Part shown: piece after piece, positions 1 to 6,596 of the stretch
Position numbering within the stretch: position 1 is the stretch's first letter
How the letters are laid out: each line of letters begins with the position of its first letter
Assembly: GCA_040255675.1 (NCBI GenBank)
Contig: JBDZVM010000047.1
Span: forward strand, 1-28,106
Length of the DNA: 28,106 nt
Direction of reading: 5' to 3'
Source of the DNA: JBDZVM01 sp040255675
GTDB taxonomy: Bacteria > Actinomycetota > Actinomycetes > Acidothermales > Acidothermaceae
Made by a program: the position numbers and the translations under genes
Notes under the pieces: generated by a model
The model's database searches: none
Seen by the model: only the letters and a program-made list of their open reading frames with translations
Told to the model about the DNA's origin: nothing

Positions 1-90
1 GACCACGTCACCACCAAATGGGACGGCCAACGCCTCCAACACGACTACGCCATCACCGTCCTCGCCACCCGGCGCTACCAGCAACAGTGA
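1..90 (+). CDS. 3' end of an unrecognised gene (partial, 29 residues)
   Basis: Frame 1 is open from the first base to a TGA at 88-90 and encodes 29 residues beginning DHVTTKWDG and ending RRYQQQ. Codons are mostly C- or G-ending, which supports real coding sequence. The fragment is too short to assign a family. Its basic, glutamine-rich end is seen in many DNA-acting proteins, including transposases and nucleases, but that is only a suggestion. The upstream part lies outside the window. Confidence 0.45.
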   Translation, partial: DHVTTKWDGQRLQHDYAITVLATRRYQQQ

Positions 91-102
91 CGCCACGGCA
101 CC

Positions 103-118
103 GCGTTCAGCTGAACGC
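103..118. repeat. 16-bp perfect palindrome after the first stop codon
   Basis: GCGTTCAG followed by CTGAACGC is a perfect inverted repeat starting 12 bp after the stop at 88-90, in the gap before the convergent aminopeptidase gene. It could fold as a 6-bp stem with an AGCT loop and act as a weak terminator, or be a dimeric protein site. No T-tract follows. Confidence 0.4.
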
Positions 119-154
119 TCACACCAAGGAAATCCGACCGCAAAAAACAGGCGG

Positions 155-1561
155 TTACCCGAGTAAGTCGGTCATCCAGGCCTCGACGGCGTCGGCGTCG
201 CGGGGCAAAGCGGCGGTCAGATTTCGGCAGCCGTCGTGGGTGACGACGACGTCGTCCTCGATGCGCACGCCGATGCCGCGCAATTCAGCGGGCACCGTGA
301 GGTCGTCGGTCTGGAAATACAAGCCGGGCTCGACGGTGAGCACATGTCCGGGCTCCAAAACGCCCTCGTGGTATTTCTCGCTGCGCGCCAACGCGCAGTC
401 GTGGACGTCGAGTCCGAGCATGTGGCCGGTGCCGTGCAGTGTGTAGCGGCGGTGCAGATCGCCGTCCGGGCCCGAAAGGTCGGTAGCGGACGGCGGCAAG
501 ATGCCCCACGACACGAGTCCGCGAGCCAAGACGGTTTGCGCGGCACGCCAGTAGTCGCGAAATCCGGCACCGGGCCGAACTGCCGCGATCCCTGCTTCCT
601 GCGCGGCGAAAACCAGATCGTACACGCGCCGCTGCGCGGGCGAAAAACGCCCGCTGATCGGCAATGTGCGTGTCACGTCGGCTGTGTAGAGCGAATTCAT
701 TTCGACACCCGCGTCGAGCAGTAGCAGGTCACCGTCACGAACCGGACCATCGTCGCGGGTCCAGTGCAAGATGCACGCGTGGTCGCCCGCCGCGGCGATC
801 GTGCCGTAGCCGACGTCGTTTCCTTCGACCCGAGCTCGCCGCCAAAACGTGCCCTCGATCCAGCGTTCGCTCGTCGTTTTCGCGACCCGCAGCGAGCGGA
901 CGACGTCGACAAAGCCTCGCGCGCTCGCGTCAGCGGCCAACTGAAGTTGAGCGATTTCCCAGTCGTCTTTGACCAGGCGCAAATCAGCGAGCGCGACACC
1001 GAGCTCGGCGGAATCGACCCGTGGTGAAGGCAACGACTCCACGTCGAGTTCCGAAAGCGGCCGGGTCGCGATGCCGAGCAGCGAAGAGACCTCGTCGAGC
1101 CGGGGGCGCGGACCGGTCCATAGCGTTCCGTGCACCCGGTCGCGATAAAACTGTTCGCTTTCACCCCGCGGCGCGCTCACCCGCATAAACAGCGTTGCCG
1201 AATGCTGACCGCCGTCCGGGGTCATCACCAAGACTGCCTCGGGCAGCGTGCATCCGGTGAGCCACGCGAAATCGCTGTTCGCGCGAAACGGGTAATGCGT
1301 GTCGTTGCTTCGAACGGTCAGATTACCGGCGCCCACGACGATCGCGCGGTCGGGGAAGAGCGACGAGACCAAGCGCCGGCGTTTCGCCGCGTACGGCGCA
1401 ACCTCGGCCGGCTCGACCGCAACCGGCGGCGCGTCGGCCCAGCCAGAACGCATGAACGCCGTAAGCGCCGGTGAGACGTCCGCGTCGTAGCTCGCCGTCG
1501 CTAGCTTTCCGCCCGAAGTCGTATTTTCGCCCGAAGCTGTCATGCCTCCATGAAACAACAT
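155..1561 (-). CDS. pepP: Xaa-Pro aminopeptidase (aminopeptidase P, M24B)
   Basis: A cytoplasmic metallopeptidase expected to remove N-terminal residues preceding proline. The 468-residue product has an N-terminal AMP_N-type domain (about residues 50-180) and a C-terminal pita-bread catalytic domain. All five dinuclear-metal ligands of the family are visible: D283 in LLDAGVE, D295 in TADVTRT, H380 in HGTGHMLGLDVHD, E411 in TVEPGLYF and E435 in RIEDD. The start is uncertain. The ATG at 1561 has no clear ribosome site. An in-frame ATG at 1543 is preceded by GGAGG only 1 nt away. Both precede the conserved core, so function is unaffected. It lies 28 bp downstream of the small membrane-protein gene and is probably co-transcribed with it. 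Confidence 0.93.
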   Translation of the reverse strand: MLFHGGMTASGENTTSGGKLATASYDADVSPALTAFMRSGWADAPPVAVEPAEVAPYAAKRRRLVSSLFPDRAIVVGAGNLTVRSNDTHYPFRANSDFAWLTGCTLPEAVLVMTPDGGQHSATLFMRVSAPRGESEQFYRDRVHGTLWTGPRPRLDEVSSLLGIATRPLSELDVESLPSPRVDSAELGVALADLRLVKDDWEIAQLQLAADASARGFVDVVRSLRVAKTTSERWIEGTFWRRARVEGNDVGYGTIAAAGDHACILHWTRDDGPVRDGDLLLLDAGVEMNSLYTADVTRTLPISGRFSPAQRRVYDLVFAAQEAGIAAVRPGAGFRDYWRAAQTVLARGLVSWGILPPSATDLSGPDGDLHRRYTLHGTGHMLGLDVHDCALARSEKYHEGVLEPGHVLTVEPGLYFQTDDLTVPAELRGIGVRIEDDVVVTHDGCRNLTAALPRDADAVEAWMTDLLG

Positions 1562-1589
1562 GCGCGGCCGGGCAACCGACGTTGAGCCA

Positions 1590-1853
1590 CTACTTGTGCT
1601 CGTTGACGATCTGTTTGCCTTTGTCGACCCAGTGATCGAACGCGCCCGACTGGTAGGCCGCGAAGCCGGCCACGATGATGATGGCGATCAGCGCGAGCGC
1701 GATGAGTTTGCGAACCATCGCGAGCAGCGCCAGCAGGGCGAAGACGATGATGATCGGGATCGTCACCTTCGCCGTCGGCTCGGGCAACTTCAGGGCCACC
1801 TCGTGCACGAGCGATTGCCCGATCGAGTGCGCCGCGGGAAGCATCGATGACAT
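1590..1853 (-). CDS. Small membrane protein of unknown function (87 aa)
   Basis: An 87-residue protein. After a polar N-terminus (about 1-28) comes a long hydrophobic stretch (about residues 30-66), broken by the basic MVRKL near residue 47. This suggests two short membrane helices or one hairpin, followed by a charged tail ending VNEHK. I do not recognise the family. An in-frame second ATG lies at 1844. The gene is upstream of and co-directional with the aminopeptidase (28-bp gap) and divergent from the thiolase. Coding potential is supported by the strongly hydrophobic, compositionally sensible translation. No function can be assigned. Confidence 0.7.
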   Translation of the reverse strand: MSSMLPAAHSIGQSLVHEVALKLPEPTAKVTIPIIIVFALLALLAMVRKLIALALIAIIIVAGFAAYQSGAFDHWVDKGKQIVNEHK

Positions 1854-1924
1854 GTGCCGATGATGTCAGGCGCCTCGCCGTGCCGGTCGGGAAAACGCCC
1901 AACGGGCGTGTCGCGGCCGAAGAT

Positions 1925-1949
1925 TAGGCTGAACAATAACCGAAGGGAG
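1925..1949 (+). promoter_or_regulatory. Probable -10 and ribosome-binding site of the thiolase-meaB operon
   Basis: TAGGCT at 1925-1930 fits the actinobacterial TAnnnT -10 pattern, and GAAGGGAG at 1942-1949 is a ribosome-binding site 6 nt before the ATG at 1956. No convincing -35 is seen. A small inverted repeat, CGCCC-AAC-GGGCG at 1896-1908, lies just upstream and could be an operator. Confidence 0.5.
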
Positions 1950-1955
1950 CGCGTC

Positions 1956-3152
1956 ATGACCTTGGCGAACGGATCGGTGATCGTCGGCGCGGCCCGCACG
2001 CCGATCGGCAAGCTCCTCGGTGGCTTGGCCGGGCTCGCCGCCACCGACCTTGGTGGTATCGCGATCAAAGCCGCGCTCGAGCGAGCCACCGCCACCCCCG
2101 ACGACGTAGATTACGTGATCATGGGCCAGGTGTTGCAGGCGGGAGCCGGCCAGATTCCGGCGCGTCAGGCAGCGGTGAAGGCCGGGGTGCCAATGACCGT
2201 GCCGGCCCTCACGATCAACAAGGTGTGCCTGTCGGGGCTCGACGCGATTGCGCTCGCCGACCAGCTGATCAGGGCCGGCGAATTCGAAACCGTCGTCGCG
2301 GGCGGCATGGAATCGATGACCAACGCTCCGCACTTGCTGCCGAACGCGCGCAAGGGATTCAAGTACGGCTCGGCGGCGTTGCTCGACGCGATGGCCTACG
2401 ACGGTCTCACCGATCCGTTCGAGCACATCGCGATGGGTGATTCGACCGAGCGTTACAACAAGAAACTCGGCATCACGCGCGAAGACCAAGACGCGTTCGC
2501 CGCGCGTTCACACCAGCGCGCGGCAGCCGCCCGAAAAGACGGCTTCTTTGACGCCGAAATCGTGCCGGTGCCTGTGCCGCAGCGGCGCGGTGAGCCGGTG
2601 CTGATCAGCGACGACGAAGGCATCAGGCCCGACACCACGGTCGAATCGCTGGCCAAGCTCAAGCCCGTGTTCGCCGCCGACGGCACCATCACGGCGGGGT
2701 CGTCGTCGCAGATATCGGACGGCGCTGCCGCTGTGCTCGTCACCTCGCGCGCGAACGCCGAGCGTCGCGGCTGGCCGATCCTTGCCGACATCGGCGCGCA
2801 TGGTGTGGTGGCCGGGCCCGACAATTCCTTGCATTCACAGCCGTCGCGGGCGATCGCCAAGGCGCTGCAACGCGAAGGCTTGTCGGCGTCCGATCTCGAT
2901 CTCGTCGAAATCAACGAGGCATTCGCGGCTGTCGCGATCCAATCAATGCGCGAGTTAGACCTGAACGACAACGTGGTCAACGTCAACGGCGGGGCGATCG
3001 CGCTCGGGCACCCGATCGGCATGTCCGGCGCGCGGCTCGCGGTGCATCTCGTTTACGAGTTGCGGCGTCGTGGCGGCGGTGTCGGCGTCGCGGGCCTTTG
3101 CGGCGGTGGCGGGCAAGGCGACGCCCTGGTGATCCGGGCCGCGGGGGCCTGA
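1956..3152 (+). CDS. Acetyl-CoA C-acetyltransferase (thiolase)
   Basis: Catalyses the reversible condensation of two acetyl-CoA to acetoacetyl-CoA, or thiolysis of 3-ketoacyl-CoA. The 398-residue length is typical of the thiolase family. The catalytic residues are visible: the acyl-carrying C91 in NKVCLSG, NEAF at 320-323, H352 in GHPIGMSGAR and C382 in GLCGGGGQGDA. The frame is open upstream to 1854, but the ATG at 1956 is chosen because a ribosome site precedes it and the protein there starts with the usual thiolase N-terminus (SVIVGAARTPIGK). Only 2 bp separate its stop from meaB, so the two are an operon. Substrate chain length cannot be fixed from sequence alone, but short-chain (acetyl/acetoacetyl) is most likely. 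Confidence 0.95.
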   Translation: MTLANGSVIVGAARTPIGKLLGGLAGLAATDLGGIAIKAALERATATPDDVDYVIMGQVLQAGAGQIPARQAAVKAGVPMTVPALTINKVCLSGLDAIALADQLIRAGEFETVVAGGMESMTNAPHLLPNARKGFKYGSAALLDAMAYDGLTDPFEHIAMGDSTERYNKKLGITREDQDAFAARSHQRAAAARKDGFFDAEIVPVPVPQRRGEPVLISDDEGIRPDTTVESLAKLKPVFAADGTITAGSSSQISDGAAAVLVTSRANAERRGWPILADIGAHGVVAGPDNSLHSQPSRAIAKALQREGLSASDLDLVEINEAFAAVAIQSMRELDLNDNVVNVNGGAIALGHPIGMSGARLAVHLVYELRRRGGGVGVAGLCGGGGQGDALVIRAAGA

Positions 3153-3154
3153 GC

Positions 3155-4087
3155 GTGGAACCGCTTGTCGCCGCCGCGGGGCGAGGCGACATCCGTGCCG
3201 TGGCACGGGTGATCTCGCTGATCGAAGACACCGATCCGCGGGTGCCCGACGTCATGGCCTCGTTGCCGGCGCCGAACAAAAACCCTTATGTCATAGGGCT
3301 TACCGGCTCGCCCGGTGTCGGCAAGTCGACGGCGACATCGGCGTTGATTGCGCATTGGCGTTCGGCCGGCGCCCGGGTCGCGGTGCTGGCGGTCGATCCG
3401 AGTTCGCCGTTTACCGGCGGCGCGTTGCTCGGCGACCGGGTGCGCATGCAGACGCACGCCACCGACGCCGGTGTGTACATCAGGTCGATGGCCACCCGAG
3501 GCAACCTCGGCGGGCTCGCGGCCGCGACACCGCAGGCGGTGCACGTGCTCGAGTCGGCGGGTTTCGACGTCGTGCTCGTCGAGACAGTGGGCGTCGGGCA
3601 GGCGGAAGTCGACGTCGCCGCGACCGCCGACACCACCGTGGTCTTGCTCGCTCCGGGCATGGGCGACGGCGTGCAAGCCGCCAAGGCGGGCGTGCTCGAA
3701 ATTGCCGACATTCTCGTCGTTAACAAAGCCGATCGCGACGGCGCTGACGATACCGTGCGCGAGCTGCGCCGGATGATCTCGACGGTCGCTCACGAAGCAG
3801 GTGCGTGGCGGCCACCTGTCGTGAGAACGGTAGCCACCTCGGAAGGCGGGATTGCCGAACTCGTCGAAGCGATCGACAAGCACAAGGCGTGGCTTTCGGC
3901 GTCCGGTGAAAACGAAAAGCGGCGAATGAAGCGGACGGCGCACGAAATCCGCTCGCTTGCTCTCGCGATGCTCGCCGCGAAACTCGGCTTGCGCCAAAGC
4001 GACGCCCGGATCGAGGCGCTCGCGACCGCCGTGGTGAAAGGCGAACTCGATGTGTATTCGGCGGCGCGGCAAATCGTGCTGACGTGA
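3155..4087 (+). CDS. meaB: MeaB-type GTPase, chaperone of B12-dependent acyl-CoA mutase
   Basis: A G3E-family P-loop GTPase of 310 residues. MeaB proteins gate cobalamin loading and protect B12-dependent acyl-CoA mutases from inactivation. Visible motifs: Walker A GSPGVGKS (51-58), the DPSSPFTGGALLGDR segment (81-95), VETVGVGQ (142-149) and the guanine-specificity NKAD (190-193). The GTG at 3155 is the start because it follows the thiolase stop by 2 bp and gives the normal family N-terminus; the extra upstream residues would lie inside the thiolase gene. The client is probably the mutase encoded at 6597-8336. A strong hairpin follows the stop. Confidence 0.95.
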   Translation: MEPLVAAAGRGDIRAVARVISLIEDTDPRVPDVMASLPAPNKNPYVIGLTGSPGVGKSTATSALIAHWRSAGARVAVLAVDPSSPFTGGALLGDRVRMQTHATDAGVYIRSMATRGNLGGLAAATPQAVHVLESAGFDVVLVETVGVGQAEVDVAATADTTVVLLAPGMGDGVQAAKAGVLEIADILVVNKADRDGADDTVRELRRMISTVAHEAGAWRPPVVRTVATSEGGIAELVEAIDKHKAWLSASGENEKRRMKRTAHEIRSLALAMLAAKLGLRQSDARIEALATAVVKGELDVYSAARQIVLT

Positions 4088-4091
4088 AACA

Positions 4092-4129
4092 CCCGGCCGG
4101 CCCACCGAGCTTCGTGGCGGCCGGCCGGG
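4092..4129. terminator. Bidirectional terminator hairpin between meaB and satP
   Basis: An 11-bp perfect stem, CCCGGCCGGCC (4092-4102) with GGCCGGCCGGG (4119-4129). The 16-nt loop contains further partly pairing bases. It occupies almost the whole 51-bp gap between two convergent genes. It lacks a U-tract, as usual for actinobacterial terminators. Confidence 0.85.
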
Positions 4130-4138
4130 CGTCTGCTG

Positions 4139-4849
4139 TCAGCGCGGTATCGAGGTTGTGCCGCTGTGGGTACTCATTGCCGGGCGGCGGAGGTAGTTTG
4201 CGAGGCGCGTGTCGGTCATCGGATACGTGGGCAGCACGGTTCGGCCCCACGTTCCGTTGGTGACGGCGGCAAACGACGCGTACCAGGCGCACAGTGCGGT
4301 GAGAATGCCCATTGCCCCGCCGGCCTTGTCCCAGTTCGGGCTCGAGGCAAACGCTCCGATCGTGAGCAGGATGAAGGTGATGCTCAACGTCACGAACACC
4401 GCAAGCACGGCCCCGTTGGTGCGCATGGCCGCGACCGTCATGTAGATGGTGAAGATCGCCCACGCGAGCAAGAAGATTCCGGTCGCGTTGCTGGCCTCCG
4501 TTGCGCTCAGCTGCGGAGCGGCGAACTTGACGTAGGCCGCGAACGACAGCCAGAACGCGCCGAATGACGAGAACGCGACCGCCCCGAACGTGTTGCCCTT
4601 GCGGAACTCCCACATGCCCGCAAGCAATTGCGCCAGACCTCCGTAGAACAGCGCGAGCGCCAACACCACGGTTGCGCCTCCGGCCGCCAGCATGCCCGTG
4701 TTGAACACGCTCAAGACGAACGTGGTCATCGCGAAGGCGGCTAGACCGAGCGGCCCGGGGTCGGCGATCTGCGGTTGCGGGAGCGTCGGGGTGGTCTCGG
4801 CTACCGGGACGGCACCCTTGGCTTCAGGAACGCGGATCTCACTGGACAC
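4139..4849 (-). CDS. satP: Acetate/succinate transporter, GPR1/FUN34/SatP family
   Basis: An inner-membrane uptake protein for acetate and possibly succinate. The 236-residue product has a polar N-terminal tail, then ADPGPLGLAAFAMTTF (a variant of the family N-P-x-P-L-G-L signature) and about six hydrophobic membrane segments, with FNTGM in the first. The start is the GTG at 4849: AGGAGGG at 4854-4860 sits 4 nt upstream of it. An ATG at 4879 in the same frame has no such site and would add 10 residues overlapping the ribosome site. It converges on meaB. Acetate import would feed acetyl-CoA to the neighbouring thiolase, but that link is inference. Confidence 0.9.
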   Translation of the reverse strand: MSSEIRVPEAKGAVPVAETTPTLPQPQIADPGPLGLAAFAMTTFVLSVFNTGMLAAGGATVVLALALFYGGLAQLLAGMWEFRKGNTFGAVAFSSFGAFWLSFAAYVKFAAPQLSATEASNATGIFLLAWAIFTIYMTVAAMRTNGAVLAVFVTLSITFILLTIGAFASSPNWDKAGGAMGILTALCAWYASFAAVTNGTWGRTVLPTYPMTDTRLANYLRRPAMSTHSGTTSIPR

Positions 4850-4853
4850 AAGT

Positions 4854-4860
4854 CCCTCCT
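4854..4860 (-). promoter_or_regulatory. Ribosome-binding site that fixes the satP start
   Basis: Read on the minus strand this is AGGAGGG followed by ACTT and then GTG. It is one of the best ribosome sites in the window and decides for the GTG start at 4849. Confidence 0.8.
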
Positions 4861-5094
4861 CACCATCGCGCGAGGACACGACGCGGGGGCGTCAGGGTCC
4901 CGGCGAGGCGCTCGGCGATACCGGGCCGCCAGGTCGAGACTCGAGGCGAACCAACCGAGATCATCGGTACCTCACGCTCGAGTTAGTACATATACGGCGA
5001 GCGTCGCACCGCGATCGCGCGGACACAAGGGCTTATAGCTATATTCGCACCAGTTAGAAAGGGTTCGACTCGGTTGGCCCCGGTGAAGCCCGTT
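4861..5094. other. satP upstream region, AT-rich palindrome-containing gap
   Basis: With the satP ribosome site this is the longest gene-free stretch (4850-5094). It holds a 10-bp palindrome TATAGCTATA at 5034-5043, a 10-bp palindrome CGCGATCGCG at 5010-5019 and an AT-rich stretch around 4982-4994 (GTTAGTACATATA). These are local AT peaks in a GC-rich sequence, so satP promoter and operator elements are likely here. I could not assign a clear -35/-10 pair and see no coding sequence. Confidence 0.4.
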
Positions 5095-5892
5095 TCATGA
5101 GGGCTTGCGCGCCAAGGCGGCGGCGTCTGCCTGGTCGTCGCGCGCCTCGGCCGCCGCTTCGACTTCGAGGAGCGATTCCTCGCGCCGCTCCTCCTCGTAG
5201 GCGGCGCGGCCACCGCGCAAGCCGAATAGCCGTTTGGTCAGCAGCAGGTAGACCACCGCCGCGACGTTGATGACGAAGGCACCAACCCGGACGCCGGTAA
5301 CCCGCTCGGTGATCTCGTAAATTTCGTACGGCAGGAAGATCGCGGTAGCGACGGCGGCGAAGTACTCACCCCAGCGCTTGAGCAGCCACAAGCCGACTGC
5401 CTCGCAGATTTCGATCGCGGCATAAACCGCGAGCGCGATCGCGACGAAGTGCAATGTCGACGGTTTGACGAGAAGCAGGTGGCGGATTTCCCTTACGACC
5501 GACGACTTGTCGAGGTCGTATCCGAACACGTTCGCCAGCGGTTTGGCCGCCGGCAGGTCTTTCTCGAAGAGCGTGCGCAGCGAATTCTCGGCGTTCGAAT
5601 ATTCGAGGACGGCGTACGCCGCGAGCGCCATCAGTAATCCGCGCAGGAAGCGTTCGGCGGCAAGCAAGCGCAAGACGAAAGCGTCGCGAAGCGCGCGGCC
5701 GCGTAACACGATCGGAGCTTCGGACGCCGAGCCTTCTCGGGCGGGCGCACCTACGACGAAGTCGCCGCATCGCAAACAGCGCCAGGCAACGCCCGCCGGG
5801 GTTTCGACGCGCAACCGGTCGCGCAACGCGGGCTCGGTGGGGGCGTAGGTTGCGTGGCCCTTGCGGCCGCATGCGCGCAGGCTCCAGTCCAC
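5095..5892 (-). CDS. DUF2127-like membrane protein with N-terminal cysteine/histidine motif
   Basis: A protein of 265 residues, function unknown. The N-terminus has C8-G-R-K-G-H13 and, 26 residues on, C39-L-R-C42, a spacing that could bind a metal ion. Hydrophobic segments follow (about residues 83-100, 145-170, 175-200 and 210-230), then a charged, alanine- and glutamate-rich tail. The arrangement resembles the DUF2127 family of actinobacterial membrane proteins. The GTG at 5892 is preferred over a TTG at 5898: on the minus strand TAACCT lies exactly 6 nt before this GTG, the leaderless pattern, and there is no ribosome site. It diverges from marR with only 33 bp between start codons. Confidence 0.78.
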   Translation of the reverse strand: MDWSLRACGRKGHATYAPTEPALRDRLRVETPAGVAWRCLRCGDFVVGAPAREGSASEAPIVLRGRALRDAFVLRLLAAERFLRGLLMALAAYAVLEYSNAENSLRTLFEKDLPAAKPLANVFGYDLDKSSVVREIRHLLLVKPSTLHFVAIALAVYAAIEICEAVGLWLLKRWGEYFAAVATAIFLPYEIYEITERVTGVRVGAFVINVAAVVYLLLTKRLFGLRGGRAAYEEERREESLLEVEAAAEARDDQADAAALARKPS

Positions 5893-5898
5893 GAACAA

Positions 5899-5904
5899 AG
5901 GTTA
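5899..5904 (-). promoter_or_regulatory. Leaderless -10 element of the DUF2127-like gene
   Basis: TAACCT on the minus strand ends 6 nt before the GTG at 5892, so transcription would begin at or beside the start codon. Any -35 must lie inside marR's promoter or first codons. Confidence 0.6.
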
Positions 5905-5913
5905 GGCGACCGG

Positions 5914-5919
5914 TAGGTT
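5914..5919 (+). promoter_or_regulatory. Leaderless -10 element of marR
   Basis: TAGGTT is followed by 6 nt and then the GTG at 5926, with no ribosome-binding site. It lies 9 bp from the opposite-facing -10 of the neighbouring gene. Confidence 0.65.
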
Positions 5920-5925
5920 TGAGGC

Positions 5926-6432
5926 GTGGCGAAACCGCTCGATCTTCCGTTCGATCCCATCGCCCGAGCGGCGGATCGCTGGGAAGAGACATGGGGTCCG
6001 TCGTCCGCTATGCGGGTGGCGACGTCCATCATGCGTGCCCAGCAGATTTTGCTGGCCCGCTACGACGAGTTGCTGAAGCCGCACGGTCTGACCTTCGCCC
6101 GTTACGAGGTCTTGGTGTTGTTGCGGTTCAGCCGTTACGGCGCCTTGCCGCTCGGCCGCATCGGTGAGCGGTTGATGGTGCACCCCACCAGCGTCACGAA
6201 CTCGATCGACCGGTTGGAGAAGGCCCAATACGTCGAGCGGCGACCCAACCCGCGCGACCGCCGCGGCACGTTCGCCGCCATCACCGAGACTGGCCTGGCC
6301 GTCGTCGAGGAGGCGACTGCCGACTTGATGGCCGCCGACTTCGGGCTCGGCTGCCTCGACGAGGCCGCACGCCAGCGGATTGTCGACGACCTGACCGCGC
6401 TGCGTATCGACGCTCGCGACTTCACCCCCTGA
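5926..6432 (+). CDS. MarR-family transcriptional regulator
   Basis: A 168-residue winged-helix DNA-binding regulator, expected to work as a dimer. The core runs from about residue 28 to 165. The HTH follows LTFARYEVLVLLRF (55-68), the recognition helix is about 86-99 (HPTSVTNSIDRLEK) and the basic wing is RRPNPRDRRG (105-114). The GTG at 5926 follows a TAGGTT -10 by 6 nt, so the mRNA is probably leaderless. It is directly upstream of and co-directional with the acyl-CoA mutase gene (164-bp gap holding palindromes). It also diverges from the DUF2127-like gene, so autoregulation and control of both neighbours are plausible but unproven. The ligand is unknown. Confidence 0.9.
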   Translation: MAKPLDLPFDPIARAADRWEETWGPSSAMRVATSIMRAQQILLARYDELLKPHGLTFARYEVLVLLRFSRYGALPLGRIGERLMVHPTSVTNSIDRLEKAQYVERRPNPRDRRGTFAAITETGLAVVEEATADLMAADFGLGCLDEAARQRIVDDLTALRIDARDFTP

Positions 6433-6596
6433 TCACGGCCGCGCCGATCACGTTCGGGGGGGTAACGCGTCCCTTACGAACGCCAGGGACGTCGTGAAGC
6501 TCGACTATGCGCCGCAAAGGCCCGTCCACGCTACGCCAACCCTTACGAGCATGTAGTTGGACGTCCTAGTATCGAAGGGACGACGGGAGGCGCGCC
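6433..6596 (+). promoter_or_regulatory. Promoter and operator region of the acyl-CoA mutase gene
   Basis: TAGTAT at 6567-6572 is a good -10. TTACGA at 6543-6548 is a weak -35 at 18-bp spacing. GGGAGG at 6585-6590 is the ribosome site, 6 nt before the ATG at 6597. The perfect palindrome GGACGTCC (6559-6566) abuts the -10. CCAAC at 6536-6540 pairs with GTTGG at 6556-6560. CCCTTACGA occurs twice, at 6471-6479 and 6540-6548. CGTCCC (6468-6473) and GGGACG (6486-6491) form another inverted pair. This density suggests a regulated promoter. Confidence 0.55.

Noticed and set aside
3053..4105. Long minus-strand open frame opposite meaB (350 codons)
   Set aside because: It mirrors the G/C third-position bias of meaB, is rich in arginine, histidine and glycine, has no recognisable motif, and meaB's GTPase motifs are unambiguous.
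6468..6491. CGTCCC/GGGACG hairpin as a terminator for marR
   Set aside because: The stem is only 6 bp with a 12-nt loop and no U-tract, and it lies within a region rich in promoter-like repeats. I treat it as possible regulatory sequence instead.
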